From Mesorhizobium sp. J8 (GTDB lineage: Bacteria > Pseudomonadota > Alphaproteobacteria > Rhizobiales > Rhizobiaceae), in NCBI RefSeq assembly GCF_016591715.1, contig NZ_AP024109.1, positions 2,604,001 to 2,668,000 on the forward strand: a stretch of DNA of 64,000 bases. Reading direction: 5' to 3'. Positions within the stretch are counted from its first letter, which is position 1. Each line of letters opens with the position of its first letter. The translations under genes were made by a program, and so were the position numbers. The notes beneath the pieces were generated by a model. That model did no database searches, was not told the origin of the DNA, and worked only from the letters and a program-made list of their open reading frames with translations. Positions 34,245-43,445 of this stretch are shown one piece after another.

Positions 34245-35354
34245 CTACGGCCCGTATATCGCCACCGCCTTACCGAACATGCCGGGCTCGGGCTTCACGC
34301 CGAGCCCAGGCCGCTGCGGCACCGGGATGTGGCCTTGCTTGATGGCGATCGGATGCTTCTGGTCGAAATGGCCCTTGATGTATTCCTGGGCGATCCAGGC
34401 GCCTTCCATGCGGCGCGGCTCCACCGTTGCGGCCAGATGGACGCAGGCCGCGGCGATGATGTCGCCGCCCCAGGCGTCGTCGCAACTGTGCGGCAGCGAG
34501 CGGATGGCGCAGAGGTCGCGTACGGTCGTCATCTTGGTCAGCCCGCCGAGACGCGTCACCTTGAAGCCGAAGCCGTCGGCGATGCCCATGGAGATTGCCC
34601 TCAGCACCGCGTTCTGGTCCTCGGTGCTCTCGTCGAGATAGACCGGATGCGTGACGCGGCCTTTCAGCGTCGCGATCTCGTCCATGGTGTTGCAGGGCTG
34701 CTCGAACACGAAGGGGATCGCCTGACAGAGCCGGTCGAGGTGGATCGCCGCGGCCACCGTCAGGCCCCGGTTGCCGTCGACCGCCAGCCGAGCCTTGTAG
34801 CCGACCGCTTCCCAGACCTTGTGAACGACCGCGACGTCCTCCTCGAGATTGCGCCCGCCGACCTTGACCTGCAGGCGCGGATAGCCGGCCTTCACCTTGT
34901 CGGCGGCGATCCGTGCCGTCTCGTCCGGCGGCCCGACGATCAGAGAGTAATAGGCCGGCACGCGGTCGGTCAGCGCGCCGCCCAACAGCGTCGAGACCGG
35001 CACGCCGAGCTTTTGGCCGAGCAGGTCGAGGAACGCCATATCGAAGGCGGCCTTGGCATAGCCGTGCCCGCTGAGCCGAGCGTCCATCTGCTTGGCGAGC
35101 AGCCTGATCGAGGCGACTTCCGCACCGATCAGCGCCGGCGCGATTTCGGCGATCGCGGCGCGGGCGCCGAGCGCATGATGCGGCTGGTAGACCGGCCCGA
35201 TCGGGCAAGTCTCGCCCCAGCCGGTGAGACCGTCATCGGTGACGATCTCGACCAGCGTCGAATCCAGCGCATCCACATCCGCGCTGGCCATGCGGTAGAC
35301 GCCGTTCTTGACCGGCAGCAGCGCCGAATAGACGTTGATCCGGTCGATCCGCAT
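34245..35354 (-). CDS. hpbD: Enolase-superfamily racemase, 4-hydroxyproline betaine 2-epimerase-like
   Basis: A 369-residue member of the mandelate racemase/muconate lactonising group. Catalytic lysine K164 in LQVKVGG and K265 in FKVTRLGG face each other; metal ligands are D193 (AVDGNRG), E219 (FEQP) and D241 (YLDES). Sequence pattern is close to remembered HpbD enzymes and to cis-3-hydroxyproline dehydratases. It follows an FAD/GcvT demethylase gene by 55 bases, which suits breakdown of proline-type betaines. Exact substrate is inferred. Confidence 0.8.
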   Translation of the reverse strand: MRIDRINVYSALLPVKNGVYRMASADVDALDSTLVEIVTDDGLTGWGETCPIGPVYQPHHALGARAAIAEIAPALIGAEVASIRLLAKQMDARLSGHGYAKAAFDMAFLDLLGQKLGVPVSTLLGGALTDRVPAYYSLIVGPPDETARIAADKVKAGYPRLQVKVGGRNLEEDVAVVHKVWEAVGYKARLAVDGNRGLTVAAAIHLDRLCQAIPFVFEQPCNTMDEIATLKGRVTHPVYLDESTEDQNAVLRAISMGIADGFGFKVTRLGGLTKMTTVRDLCAIRSLPHSCDDAWGGDIIAAACVHLAATVEPRRMEGAWIAQEYIKGHFDQKHPIAIKQGHIPVPQRPGLGVKPEPGMFGKAVAIYGP

Positions 35355-35409
35355 AGGGGCTTCCCTCCGAAGGACAGTTTGGCAACGGGGTCTTTGCAGG
35401 CCCCGCCTG

Positions 35410-37851
35410 TTACATCCGCGCCCTGGCCGAGGTCGGATCGTAAGGCGAATCCGCGATCACCTGCGCCGTCTTCCATTCGCCGAGGATCGCCACGTCGAGC
35501 TTGGTGCCGGGCCTGGAAAACCGCTCGGGCAGCAGCGCCAGCGCCACGTCATGTCCCAGCGCATAGCCATAGCCGCCCGACGTGATGCGCCCGACCAGCT
35601 TGCCGTCGCTGTAGAGCCCTTCATGGGCTAAGGTGCTGGCGCCGTCAGTGTCGATCCTGAGCGTCACCGAGCGGCGCTGGTCGTTGCGCTCCTTGTATTT
35701 CAGCACCGCGTCGCGCCCGACGAAATCGCCCTTGTCGAGGCGGATGAAGCGCTCCAATCCGCTCTCCAGCGCGTTGAGCTCGGGGTTCATGTCGCGATAC
35801 ATAGCGCGATAGGATTTCTCGAGCCTGAGCGATTCCAGCGCATGCAGCCCGACCAGCCGCATGCCGTGCTTCTCGCCCTGCCTCAGGAGCGCCTCGAGCA
35901 ATTGCCGCTGGTAGGGCAGGGGATGATAGAGCTCCCAACCCAACTCGCCTTCATAATTGACGCGCAGCAGCCGAACGTCGCTGGCGAGAGCCACGTTGCC
36001 GATCTTCACGCCGAACCACGGGAAGCTTTCGTTGGAGAGATCGATCTCGGTCAGCGGCTGCAGCACCTCGCGCGCCTTGGGTCCGACCACCGTGAAGCAG
36101 CCGCGTTCGTTGGTGACGTTCTTCAGTCTCACGCTGCCGTCGGCGGGAAGCAGTCTGGACAAATCGTCGAAATTCCAGCGCTCGGCGCGCGGCGTCGAGA
36201 TCAGGTAGAACGAGTCGGCCGCCAACCGCGCCACCATATATTCCGCCTGCACGCCACCGCCCGCGGTTAGGTGATGCGCCAGCGTCACCTTGCCGACCGA
36301 AGGCAAGCGGTTGGCGATGATCCTGTCCAGCCAGGCCGCCGCGCCAGGACCTGACACTTCGAACTTGGTCATCGGCGTCATCTCGACCAGGCCGACGGCG
36401 TTGCGCACCGCCAGCACTTCCTCGCCGACGAGGTTGCCCTTGGGCGTCCAGCGCCAGCTGTACTGGTCCTTGGCCTCGACGCCGTCGCGCGCGAACCAGT
36501 TCGGCATCTCCCAGCCGTTGAGCACGCCCCAGACTGCGCCGAGCTCGGTCAGCCTGTCATAGGAAGGCGCGGTCTTTTGCGGCCGCGCGGCGGGCATGTC
36601 CTGCCCGGGATATTTCTGCTCCGCATGCGTGCCCCAGGCCTCGCGCACCTTCTCGCGCGTCCATTCCTTATTGGCGTAATCGCCGAAGCGGCGCGGATCG
36701 AGGTCGGAAGTGTCGAGGCTGTTGCCGCCCTCGACGATCCGCTCCGACAGATAATAGCCGATCGTGCCGCCCCACAGGATGCCGCCCGGCACGCCTTCGG
36801 CGAGCCAGACATTGGGTAGGCCCCAGGCCGGCCCCATTAGCGGCAGTTCGTCCGCCGTCATCTGGAAGGGACCGCGCACATTGGCCTTGATGCCGACGCG
36901 CCCGAGCGCCGGGACGAGCCGCAAGGCCTGTTCCCAGTTCCACGACACCGCCTCGAAATCCTCTTCCAGCAGGTCGGCGCCGAACCAGGAGGGAACGCCG
37001 TCCTCGGCGAACAGCTTCAGGTTGGCGGTGCGCTCGTAGGGCCCGAACATCAGCCCGTCGCCTTCCTCACGTAGATAGCCCTCGAAACCCTCGTCGCGCA
37101 GGATCGGCATTTCGGGCCGGCCGGCACGTTTGCGCTCCACCACTTCCGGCACCGCTTCGGTGATCCAGTACTGATGCAGGATCGGGATCGCCGGGATGTC
37201 GAGGCCGAGCAGCGCGCCAGTCTGTCGCGCGTAATTGCCGGTGGCGCAGATCACATGCTCGCAGATGATGTCGCCCTTGCTGGTCTCGACCAGCCACTCG
37301 CCGGAAGCGGTCCGCTTGAAGCCGGTGACCTCGGTGTTGAGATAGACTTTCGCGCCGAGATCGCGCGCGCCCTTGGCCATGGCGTGGGTGACGTCGGCCG
37401 GCGCGATATGGCCGTCATCGGGATGGTAGAGCGCGCCGAGCATTTCTTTGTTGTCGAGCAGTGGCCAGAGCTTTCGCGCCTCGTCGGGCGTGAGCAGCTG
37501 CGCCCGCATGCCCTGCACCTCGGCGACACTCATATAGCTCTTGAATTCGTCGAGCCGGTCCCGCGAATTGGCGATGCGCAGCTGCCCGCATTTGTGCCAG
37601 CCGACCGGCTGCCCGGTCTCGGCCTCGAGACCCTCATAGATCTCGATCGTCTTGTTGATCATCCGCCCGACATTGATGTTGCGGGCGTAGGAGGGGATCA
37701 GACCTGCCGCGTGCCAGGTCGAGCCGGCGGTGAGTTGCGTGCGCTCCAGCAGCGCCACGTCGGTCCAGCCGCGCTTGGCCAGGCCGTAAAGAATACCCGC
37801 GCCGACGCATCCGCCGCCAACGATCACCACCCGCGCATGTGTCTGCATCAA
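35410..37851 (-). CDS. FAD-dependent N-methyl amino acid dehydrogenase with GcvT domain
   Basis: An 813-residue enzyme of the dimethylglycine/sarcosine dehydrogenase family. The FAD-binding GGGCVGAG motif lies at residues 11-18, and a histidine in TWHAAGLI is the usual flavin attachment or active-site region. The DAO domain runs to about residue 370, followed by an FAO_M segment and a C-terminal GcvT folate-binding domain. These enzymes oxidise N-methyl groups and pass formaldehyde to tetrahydrofolate. It lies upstream of the HpbD-like gene in the same direction. Confidence 0.9.
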   Translation of the reverse strand: MMQTHARVVIVGGGCVGAGILYGLAKRGWTDVALLERTQLTAGSTWHAAGLIPSYARNINVGRMINKTIEIYEGLEAETGQPVGWHKCGQLRIANSRDRLDEFKSYMSVAEVQGMRAQLLTPDEARKLWPLLDNKEMLGALYHPDDGHIAPADVTHAMAKGARDLGAKVYLNTEVTGFKRTASGEWLVETSKGDIICEHVICATGNYARQTGALLGLDIPAIPILHQYWITEAVPEVVERKRAGRPEMPILRDEGFEGYLREEGDGLMFGPYERTANLKLFAEDGVPSWFGADLLEEDFEAVSWNWEQALRLVPALGRVGIKANVRGPFQMTADELPLMGPAWGLPNVWLAEGVPGGILWGGTIGYYLSERIVEGGNSLDTSDLDPRRFGDYANKEWTREKVREAWGTHAEQKYPGQDMPAARPQKTAPSYDRLTELGAVWGVLNGWEMPNWFARDGVEAKDQYSWRWTPKGNLVGEEVLAVRNAVGLVEMTPMTKFEVSGPGAAAWLDRIIANRLPSVGKVTLAHHLTAGGGVQAEYMVARLAADSFYLISTPRAERWNFDDLSRLLPADGSVRLKNVTNERGCFTVVGPKAREVLQPLTEIDLSNESFPWFGVKIGNVALASDVRLLRVNYEGELGWELYHPLPYQRQLLEALLRQGEKHGMRLVGLHALESLRLEKSYRAMYRDMNPELNALESGLERFIRLDKGDFVGRDAVLKYKERNDQRRSVTLRIDTDGASTLAHEGLYSDGKLVGRITSGGYGYALGHDVALALLPERFSRPGTKLDVAILGEWKTAQVIADSPYDPTSARARM

Positions 37852-37992
37852 ATCACCGGTTTCGACTGTTCAGAGCAAAAGTGCCGCTGAAAGCTACAGG
37901 CGGTGGTTGGCGCTGTAACGTCTTCAAAAATTAGGGGTGATGATAAATTGAGCTTATGCAGCGTTCTTCAAGAAGGCTTAGGTCTGCGGCGC

Positions 37993-38991
37993 TCATCGGG
38001 TTTGCCCCTCCTGCGCGGCTTCGTCCTTGAAGTCGACCTTCGTGCCCGGCTTGACCATGGCTGCCAGGTCCTCGGCGTCCCAGTTGGTCATCCGGATGCA
38101 GCCATGCGAGTAGGTGGTGCCGATCTTGCCCGGGTCGGGCGTGCCGTGGATGCCGTAGCTCTCGATGGAGAGGTCGATCCACACCGATCCGACGGGATTG
38201 TTGGGCCCCTTGGCGATGGTGAAGGGGCGCTTCGTCTTCACTCCCTTGAAGGCGAATTTCGGATTGTAGTGATAGGTCGGATTGTGCACCACGCGCTTGA
38301 CCTCGGCGGTGCCGCTCGGCGCCGGCTTCTCCTCGCTGCCGATCGAGGCCGGATAGACCGCAATCGCCTTGCCCGAGGCATCGAGGGCGCGCACCTGGCG
38401 CGATGCCTTGTCGACCTCGACGCTGGCAATCTGTGAAGGGGGATCGCCGCGGCCGACATCGGGCACCACCAGGGTCGTGCCGGTCCTGCTGAATCCCGCG
38501 CGGAGGTTGAGCATCCTCAGCAATTGTTCGCTGACATGGAACCGCTCCGCCAGCTTCTCCCGCGCGTTGCGGTAGCCGAGGTATTTCAAGCGCGCCATGC
38601 TCTCCATGCGAAGCGGAATGCGCCTGGTGAAGGGGCCGCGCACATCCTTGGCCGTGACTTCGTATGTCGTCAGCACTGGGCCGGCGAAGGTTGCCGCGAG
38701 CTTATCCCAGGTCTCCCGCGTAAGCTTGCCGTCGGAAGGCAGTCCGTTCGCTGCCTGGAAGGCCGCGACAGCCTTGGTGAAGCTCTGCGAAAAACGGCCA
38801 TCGATCAGGCCGGGCGAGAAGCGGGCGCGATCCAGAAGCACCTGCGCCTTGAGGACCATGGGACTGACGCCCGCTGGTTCGCCTTCGCTGAATTGCGCCT
38901 GATTGACGGCGTCGGGCTCCAGCCTCGCTGCCTGCGCGAAGCCGCATGCCAGTGCCAGCGTCACCGCGAGCGCAACAAGAAGCCTGATCAT
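37993..38991 (-). CDS. L,D-transpeptidase with peptidoglycan-binding domain
   Basis: A 332-residue exported protein. Signal peptide VALAVTLALACGFAQA, then a PG_binding_1 region (VLLDRARFSPGLIDGRF), a LysM-like segment (HVSEQLLRMLNLRAGF), and a C-terminal YkuD catalytic domain with SYGIHGTPDP and SHGCIRM, whose cysteine is the nucleophile. It forms 3-3 crosslinks in peptidoglycan or attaches proteins to it. The ATG at 38991 is preferred over a long upstream extension. Confidence 0.92.
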   Translation of the reverse strand: MIRLLVALAVTLALACGFAQAARLEPDAVNQAQFSEGEPAGVSPMVLKAQVLLDRARFSPGLIDGRFSQSFTKAVAAFQAANGLPSDGKLTRETWDKLAATFAGPVLTTYEVTAKDVRGPFTRRIPLRMESMARLKYLGYRNAREKLAERFHVSEQLLRMLNLRAGFSRTGTTLVVPDVGRGDPPSQIASVEVDKASRQVRALDASGKAIAVYPASIGSEEKPAPSGTAEVKRVVHNPTYHYNPKFAFKGVKTKRPFTIAKGPNNPVGSVWIDLSIESYGIHGTPDPGKIGTTYSHGCIRMTNWDAEDLAAMVKPGTKVDFKDEAAQEGQTR

Positions 38992-39154
38992 CGACGTCAC
39001 TCCGCGACCGCGACAAGGACCTGTCTCTATGACGCGGCAGTCCTGATCTGGTTCCTGTCGATAGCGGACAGAGCGAAGATCGCCGCGAGTGCTTTGCCGG
39101 CGGCGATCGCGGCTGAAGACGAAGGAGGCGGCGTTGGCGGCCGCCTCCTGCACA

Positions 39155-39439
39155 TCAGACATGTTTCGGCTGAGCGATTCCCGGAATCGGCGGGATGGCG
39201 CCATCTTCGATGAGGATGTCCTTCTTGCGAGCGAAGGCGACGAAAACACCCCTCGCTGTTTCCGCATCCACATCCCCGGCCAGGGCGGCCCTGCAGGCCC
39301 GGATCGCAGCCTTCTGCTCGGGGCTGTTGCCGCACCAGTCGATGACGAATTGATAGGCGTCCGCCACGGTGTTCAACTGACGCGGAAATCCCAGTCCTAC
39401 CCAGACGCGAATCGGCTTTTCAAACGGTTTGGCGAACAT
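39155..39439 (-). CDS. DUF982 protein
   Basis: A 94-residue protein with the DUF982 pattern KPIRVWVGLGFPRQLNTVADAY and a later RACRAALAG helix. The family is almost confined to Rhizobiales and has no known role. It starts 23 bases after a second DUF982 gene, so the two are probably one transcript from a tandem duplication. GAGGAGGATT sits before the ATG. Confidence 0.88.
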   Translation of the reverse strand: MFAKPFEKPIRVWVGLGFPRQLNTVADAYQFVIDWCGNSPEQKAAIRACRAALAGDVDAETARGVFVAFARKKDILIEDGAIPPIPGIAQPKHV

Positions 39440-39462
39440 CGCGAATCCTCCTCGATCCGCAA

Positions 39463-39765
39463 TCAGACGGTCAGCCCGCCACCTTTGCCGCCTTTGCCCA
39501 CCATCCAGGGCAAGGTGGTGCTCACGTCTTCCTGGATTCTGGCGGATTTCGCGAAACCGCAAAACGCCTCTCTGGCGGCGGTCAGCGGAAAGCCGCTGTC
39601 GAATGCCCGCTGGCAGGCGCGCAGAGCCGTTTCATAGATCGGCCCGCGTCGGTTCCTGGGCCATTCATAGAGAAATTCCAGGGCGTCTTCGAGGCAGGCT
39701 ATTTCCTGGATGAGGCTGTCTCCGCTCTTGACGAAAACAGGGCTGTCGAACATCCGATCGTTCAT
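39463..39765 (-). CDS. DUF982 protein
   Basis: A 100-residue paralogue of the downstream gene: SPVFVKSGDSLIQEIACLEDA, then LEFLYEWPRNRRG and RACQRAFDSG. Sequence identity with the neighbour is modest but the spacing is equal. The ATG at 39765 has GGAGG 9 bases upstream. A Gly-rich tail (GKGGKGGG) closes the protein. Confidence 0.87.
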   Translation of the reverse strand: MNDRMFDSPVFVKSGDSLIQEIACLEDALEFLYEWPRNRRGPIYETALRACQRAFDSGFPLTAAREAFCGFAKSARIQEDVSTTLPWMVGKGGKGGGLTV

Positions 39766-39953
39766 AAGATCCTCCAAGTCGAACGAACAATTAGAGTTGA
39801 AAAGGGCGGGAATCGCAGCGGGTCCGCGCCATCATGCGATATGGGTTTATGGGTTTAAGTCGTCAAGGACTCGGCGGATGCAGTCATGTCCCATTTCCGG
39901 TCCGATGCTGCTCGGTTGATCAACCGGCATCCAAACTGGCGGTGGCGGCCTTC

Positions 39954-40181
39954 TCACCGACTGGAGTTGAGCTTCTGGATACGCCCCTTGTCCAGCCGGA
40001 ACACGCCGTCCGTACCGCCTTGCTGCTCGAAGTCGGTTTGAAGCTCGTCCCAAGTGCCGAGATACGCGCCGCACTCGGCGCAGTGGATCGGCGTTGCGGG
40101 TTGGGCATCGGCCGGGATGTGCAGACGGATGGTGCCGCAAAAAGGGCATTCCAGTTTGTGATCCAGATACTCGCCAGCCAT
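39954..40181 (-). CDS. Small zinc-ribbon protein
   Basis: A 75-residue protein with two CxxC pairs (ECPFCG and HCAECG) 22 residues apart, a typical zinc ribbon. The ATG at 40181 is chosen; an ATG four codons earlier is an alternative. No function known. It is one of the tiny genes clustered left of the cardiolipin synthase. Confidence 0.72.
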   Translation of the reverse strand: MAGEYLDHKLECPFCGTIRLHIPADAQPATPIHCAECGAYLGTWDELQTDFEQQGGTDGVFRLDKGRIQKLNSSR

Positions 40182-40319
40182 TTTGCAAAGCATCGCGCAA
40201 CAAGCACGTCTTCGCAAGCGGCGAATTTCGATGAGCTTTGCTTCAGCAGGCTCGATCTGCAAAGCCGCCAGCGCAAGACGCCGGCGGAGATCCGGCAGGC
40301 ATGCGTCGCATTCAGCCGG

Positions 40320-40520
40320 TCACACGCGGCTTGAGGCAGACGTTTGCAGACGCGCCTTTATAATTCGGGCTTCGCGCAGAAGCGACGGACGGTCGCGTCC
40401 TACCGCCTTTATCAGCCTTCTGGCTTGAGCATCCGAGATGCCGGTTTTTTGCTTCAGCAGAATGACGAGCTGCCTGTCGTCAATTCGACCATGGGAACTG
40501 CCTTCACCAGGTTCAGTCAT
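40320..40520 (-). CDS. Small helical protein (DUF3606-like helix pair)
   Basis: A 66-residue basic protein with the helix pair TGISDAQARRLIKAVGRDRPSLLREA. The same pattern ends the DUF2934 protein at 33805 and fills the protein at 43179. AGGAGG lies 10 bases before the ATG. Possibly a stress-related small protein. Confidence 0.68.
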   Translation of the reverse strand: MTEPGEGSSHGRIDDRQLVILLKQKTGISDAQARRLIKAVGRDRPSLLREARIIKARLQTSASSRV

Positions 40521-40605
40521 ATCAAAGATCCTCCTTCCAACCGAACTAGAAGGACCATCGAAAGTTTCAACACGGCTTTGCTTGGTTAGCCGCTCCGCGG
40601 TGAAA

Positions 40606-40809
40606 TTATCTGCCGAGCGGTCTACGTGATAGCTCCGCCAGCTCCCGCTCGTCGGTGATCCCCGCCATGTAGTTCGCAATGATGCGCAAGGCCCGCCGCT
40701 CGCGCTGGTCTTCGGTTTCATTGACACCTGCGCCGAGTTCAAGCACGCGGCCAAGAAAGTTCACCTCGTCTGGCAGAAATGCGCCTTTCGACAATCTCGT
40801 GATCGGCAT
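40606..40809 (-). CDS. Small hypothetical protein
   Basis: A 67-residue protein, predicted helical (PDEVNFLGRVLELGAGV, RRALRIIANYMAG). GGAGGAGG lies 6 bases before the ATG at 40809, so the start is well supported. Family not recognised. Confidence 0.65.
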   Translation of the reverse strand: MPITRLSKGAFLPDEVNFLGRVLELGAGVNETEDQRERRALRIIANYMAGITDERELAELSRRPLGR

Positions 40810-40979
40810 GTCTCCTCCTCCGTGCCCCAGCCCAAAGGATACCCGGCCGGCGGGCATGTTCGTGACACAACGGCCGCCGACCGGGACTGCCAACCCCAAC
40901 GTTTGGCGCGACCATCCTGCATGTTTGTAGATGATCCGCTCTAACCCAGGTGAATCGGATCAGGAAAACTCTTCGTGCG

Positions 40980-42320
40980 CTAAAGCTGCGTATGCAGCTT
41001 GCTCGCAAGCCAATCAGTAACTTTCTCGGTCAGTGGGCGCGCCTGCCACTCCGCCAGGCTGATCTGCCGCGACCGGTTCAGGTCCTTGTTAAACAAGTCG
41101 ATTTGCGTATGCGCAAAATCCCTGCCGTAGACATTGAGGCTGGCTTCGTCGTTCAGGCGCAATGAGCGCTCGTCCAGATTGGTGGAGCCGAAGCTCACCC
41201 AAACGTCGTCGACGATGAGCAGTTTGGGATGATACATCGTCGGCTGAAACTCGTAGATGCGCACGCCCGCTTCGAGCAGTTGCCCCCAGAAATGGCGCGA
41301 GCCTTTTCGGACGATGGGCACGTCGGTCAATGAATTGGGTACGATGACGTCGACGGCCACGCCTCTCTTCCTGGCGTCGAGTATCTGCTGCAGCGCGATT
41401 TCGTCCGGCACGAAATAGGCCATGCCGATGCGCAAATGATCCCTGGCCGCTGCGATCGCGGCCAGCATCATCAGCTCCATGTTCTCGGAGCCGTTCGGTT
41501 GTGATGAAAGGATCAACTGGGCGCTAAGCGCACCTGCGGGTTCGGGTCGTGGATAGAACTTCTCTCCTTGCAGTGTTTCGCCCGCGGTCTCTAGCCAATT
41601 CTCGGCGAAGGCTGCCTGGAACGCGCCCACGGATGGCCCTTCAATCCGATAATGGGTGTCGCGCCACTCGTTCGGATTGCGCGCATCGCCCAGCCAGTTG
41701 TCCGCGATGCCGACCCCGCCGGTGAACGCGACCCGACCGTCCACGACGAGCAGTTTGCGGTGGGTCCGATTGTTCACACGGTCAAGCGTATACCAGTAGA
41801 TCGGCCGGTAGCGCTCGAACCGCACCCCGGCGCCCGTCATGATGTGGATGAGGTTCTCGTCGAAAGGCAAGCTGCCAAGCCAATCGACAAGCACTCGGAC
41901 CTCGACGCCTTCGCGGGCTTTCGTGGCCAAGGCGGTGGCGAACTGATAACCGACCGAGCCCGACCAATAAATATAGGTCTCCATGTCGACACTGGTTTGG
42001 GCCGCGCCGATCGCTTGCAGCATCGCCGGAAAAATCTCATCGCCGTTGACCAGGGTTTGCACAGCGTTCCGCTCGAACATCTGCCCTTGCGAATAGCTGC
42101 TCATGCTGCGCACGAATTGCGGGTCGGTCGCATAGAAACGATGCGGAACGATCGTGCGGATGACACGAGGCTCGGGGGTCAGGTTTACCGCGGCCAACGT
42201 GACAACCGCGGCGGCGACGGCTACGGCGACATATTTGAGGATGTCGAGCCAATAGCCGGCGTTGCGCCGGGCAGCGAATGTTCTGCTGGCCAGCAGCGCT
42301 CTAAAGCCCTGAGCCTTCAC
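40980..42320 (-). CDS. cls: Phospholipase D-type cardiolipin synthase
   Basis: A 446-residue protein with one N-terminal membrane segment (YVAVAVAAAVVTLAAV) and two HKD motifs: THRKLLVVDGRVAFTGG and YHPKLLIVDDVWVSFGSTN. The spacing matches the cardiolipin synthase subfamily, which joins phosphatidylglycerol units, though some members transfer phosphatidyl groups to other alcohols. It lies among small stress-type genes. Confidence 0.9.
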   Translation of the reverse strand: MKAQGFRALLASRTFAARRNAGYWLDILKYVAVAVAAAVVTLAAVNLTPEPRVIRTIVPHRFYATDPQFVRSMSSYSQGQMFERNAVQTLVNGDEIFPAMLQAIGAAQTSVDMETYIYWSGSVGYQFATALATKAREGVEVRVLVDWLGSLPFDENLIHIMTGAGVRFERYRPIYWYTLDRVNNRTHRKLLVVDGRVAFTGGVGIADNWLGDARNPNEWRDTHYRIEGPSVGAFQAAFAENWLETAGETLQGEKFYPRPEPAGALSAQLILSSQPNGSENMELMMLAAIAAARDHLRIGMAYFVPDEIALQQILDARKRGVAVDVIVPNSLTDVPIVRKGSRHFWGQLLEAGVRIYEFQPTMYHPKLLIVDDVWVSFGSTNLDERSLRLNDEASLNVYGRDFAHTQIDLFNKDLNRSRQISLAEWQARPLTEKVTDWLASKLHTQL

Positions 42321-42511
42321 GTCTTTCGCCTGCGGTCAGTTTCTCCCAACAGCAAGAATGTTCGACCGTGATTCAGGTTCCCGGCTGGCCTGCGCGGGGC
42401 TCCGGCCAGCGCTCGGTAAGCCGATCCCTGGCCCGCCGCCGCCATCTACCGAGCTGGTGCATCCTTTGCGAGCAATCGGCGTTGAACAAGATCATTCAAG
42501 GATGGTCTTGC

Positions 42512-42865
42512 ATGGACATCAAGCTGGAACAGGCCGTAGCCGAAGCCTCGCCGGAGGCCGACATGCTCGTGAACAGAACCGCCCATTTCGTGGAAGAGTG
42601 GATCGATGAACATAAAGCCGAACCCACGGCGTCGATGCCGACGGAGATAGTCGCCGCCGAATTGGCGGAGCGATGTATCGCTGACGCTGAAAGCCAAGGC
42701 ATAGAGCCTGATGAGATCAGCGAGGAAGTGGGCGACCTGAAGGAATACATCGCCGAGACCGTGCTGGAAGAGCAACGCGATTACGGCGGCGAAGATCACG
42801 GGTCGATTGCGCCTGTGCGGCCCAGCGCTGGAAACGGAGAGCCGAATGCCGAAATTCCGCTTTGA
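42512..42865 (+). CDS. Small acidic hypothetical protein
   Basis: A 117-residue acidic, helical protein (AHFVEEWIDEHKAEPT, EEVGDLKEYIAETVLEE). AAGGATG is 8 bases before the ATG. I recall no domain name with certainty. Its end overlaps the next gene by 20 bases, so the two are probably co-translated. Confidence 0.75.
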   Translation: MDIKLEQAVAEASPEADMLVNRTAHFVEEWIDEHKAEPTASMPTEIVAAELAERCIADAESQGIEPDEISEEVGDLKEYIAETVLEEQRDYGGEDHGSIAPVRPSAGNGEPNAEIPL

Positions 42866-43130
42866 GTTCCTCGAATCCGCGGCGCGGCCGCCGATCCAAC
42901 TCGAGATGGAAAATCTCGAAACCGCGAAAGCCGAGGCCAAACGGGCTGCCAGGGAAGCCATGCTTGACGGCATTGCAGCGGGATCGGACCCGACATCCTG
43001 GGTGACCAAGATCTACGACGAGGCCGGCTATCTGGTGACGACCATCGAATTCCAGGATCTGGTGTCGGAAGCCCGGCGACCCGGTCGGGCGGACGAGGCC
43101 GCTGAGCCTGGTGTGATGCGGTCAGGTTAA
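42846..43130 (+). CDS. DUF6894-like small protein
   Basis: A 94-residue protein with the order: beta hairpin (KFRFEFLESAARP), then the helix ENLETAKAEAKRAAREAM, then the acidic hairpin TKIYDEAGYLVTTIEF. This layout is that of DUF6894, frequent and multicopy in rhizobia. Overlaps the preceding gene by 20 bases. A GCTATCG/CGATAGC hairpin follows at 43147-43160. Confidence 0.8.
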   Translation: MPKFRFEFLESAARPPIQLEMENLETAKAEAKRAAREAMLDGIAAGSDPTSWVTKIYDEAGYLVTTIEFQDLVSEARRPGRADEAAEPGVMRSG

Positions 43131-43178
43131 GACCTGACATCGGGGGCTATCGCGATAGCGTCAGGCCGTCACGTGGGC

Positions 43179-43379
43179 CTAGTCGTCGCTCTTGTAGGTT
43201 TTCGCGGCTTCCTCGATCTTGCGCCAATCGTTGCCGTAGCGCCGCACAAGTTCCCGCGCCTGCGAGGCTGATAGACCCTGCGTCTCGACGACGTGCTTCA
43301 CTTCCGTATCTTCGCCCTTCAGCGGGCGTGAGCGCGGCCGATTGGCGGGTCTGGCCGTTGCCGTCTTTTGTCTCGCCAT
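43179..43379 (-). CDS. Small helical protein (DUF3606-like)
   Basis: A 66-residue protein with a basic, disordered N terminus and the helix pair TQGLSASQARELVRRYGNDWRKIEEAAK. Similar to the proteins at 40320 and the end of 33805. A near-consensus EcfG-like promoter lies 28 bases upstream of the start. Confidence 0.75.
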   Translation of the reverse strand: MARQKTATARPANRPRSRPLKGEDTEVKHVVETQGLSASQARELVRRYGNDWRKIEEAAKTYKSDD

Positions 43380-43406
43380 GAAAGCACCCTCTGTCGGATC
43401 GGTATC

Positions 43407-43431
43407 AACCGCAGAGCCGAAGGAAGGTTTC
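43407..43431 (-). promoter_or_regulatory. Near-consensus EcfG-like promoter
   Basis: On the minus strand GAAAC (inside GGAAACC), 16-base spacer, GGTT (43410-43407). Two mismatches in total from GGAAC/CGTT, but the distance to the start codon (28 bases) matches the other sites. Confidence 0.35.
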
Positions 43432-43445
43432 CTGGAGCCGACGCG

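Noticed and set aside
42357-42381. Possible EcfG promoter before the cardiolipin synthase (GGAAC-N16-CATT)
   Set aside because: The second base of the -10 is wrong, and that base is the most conserved.
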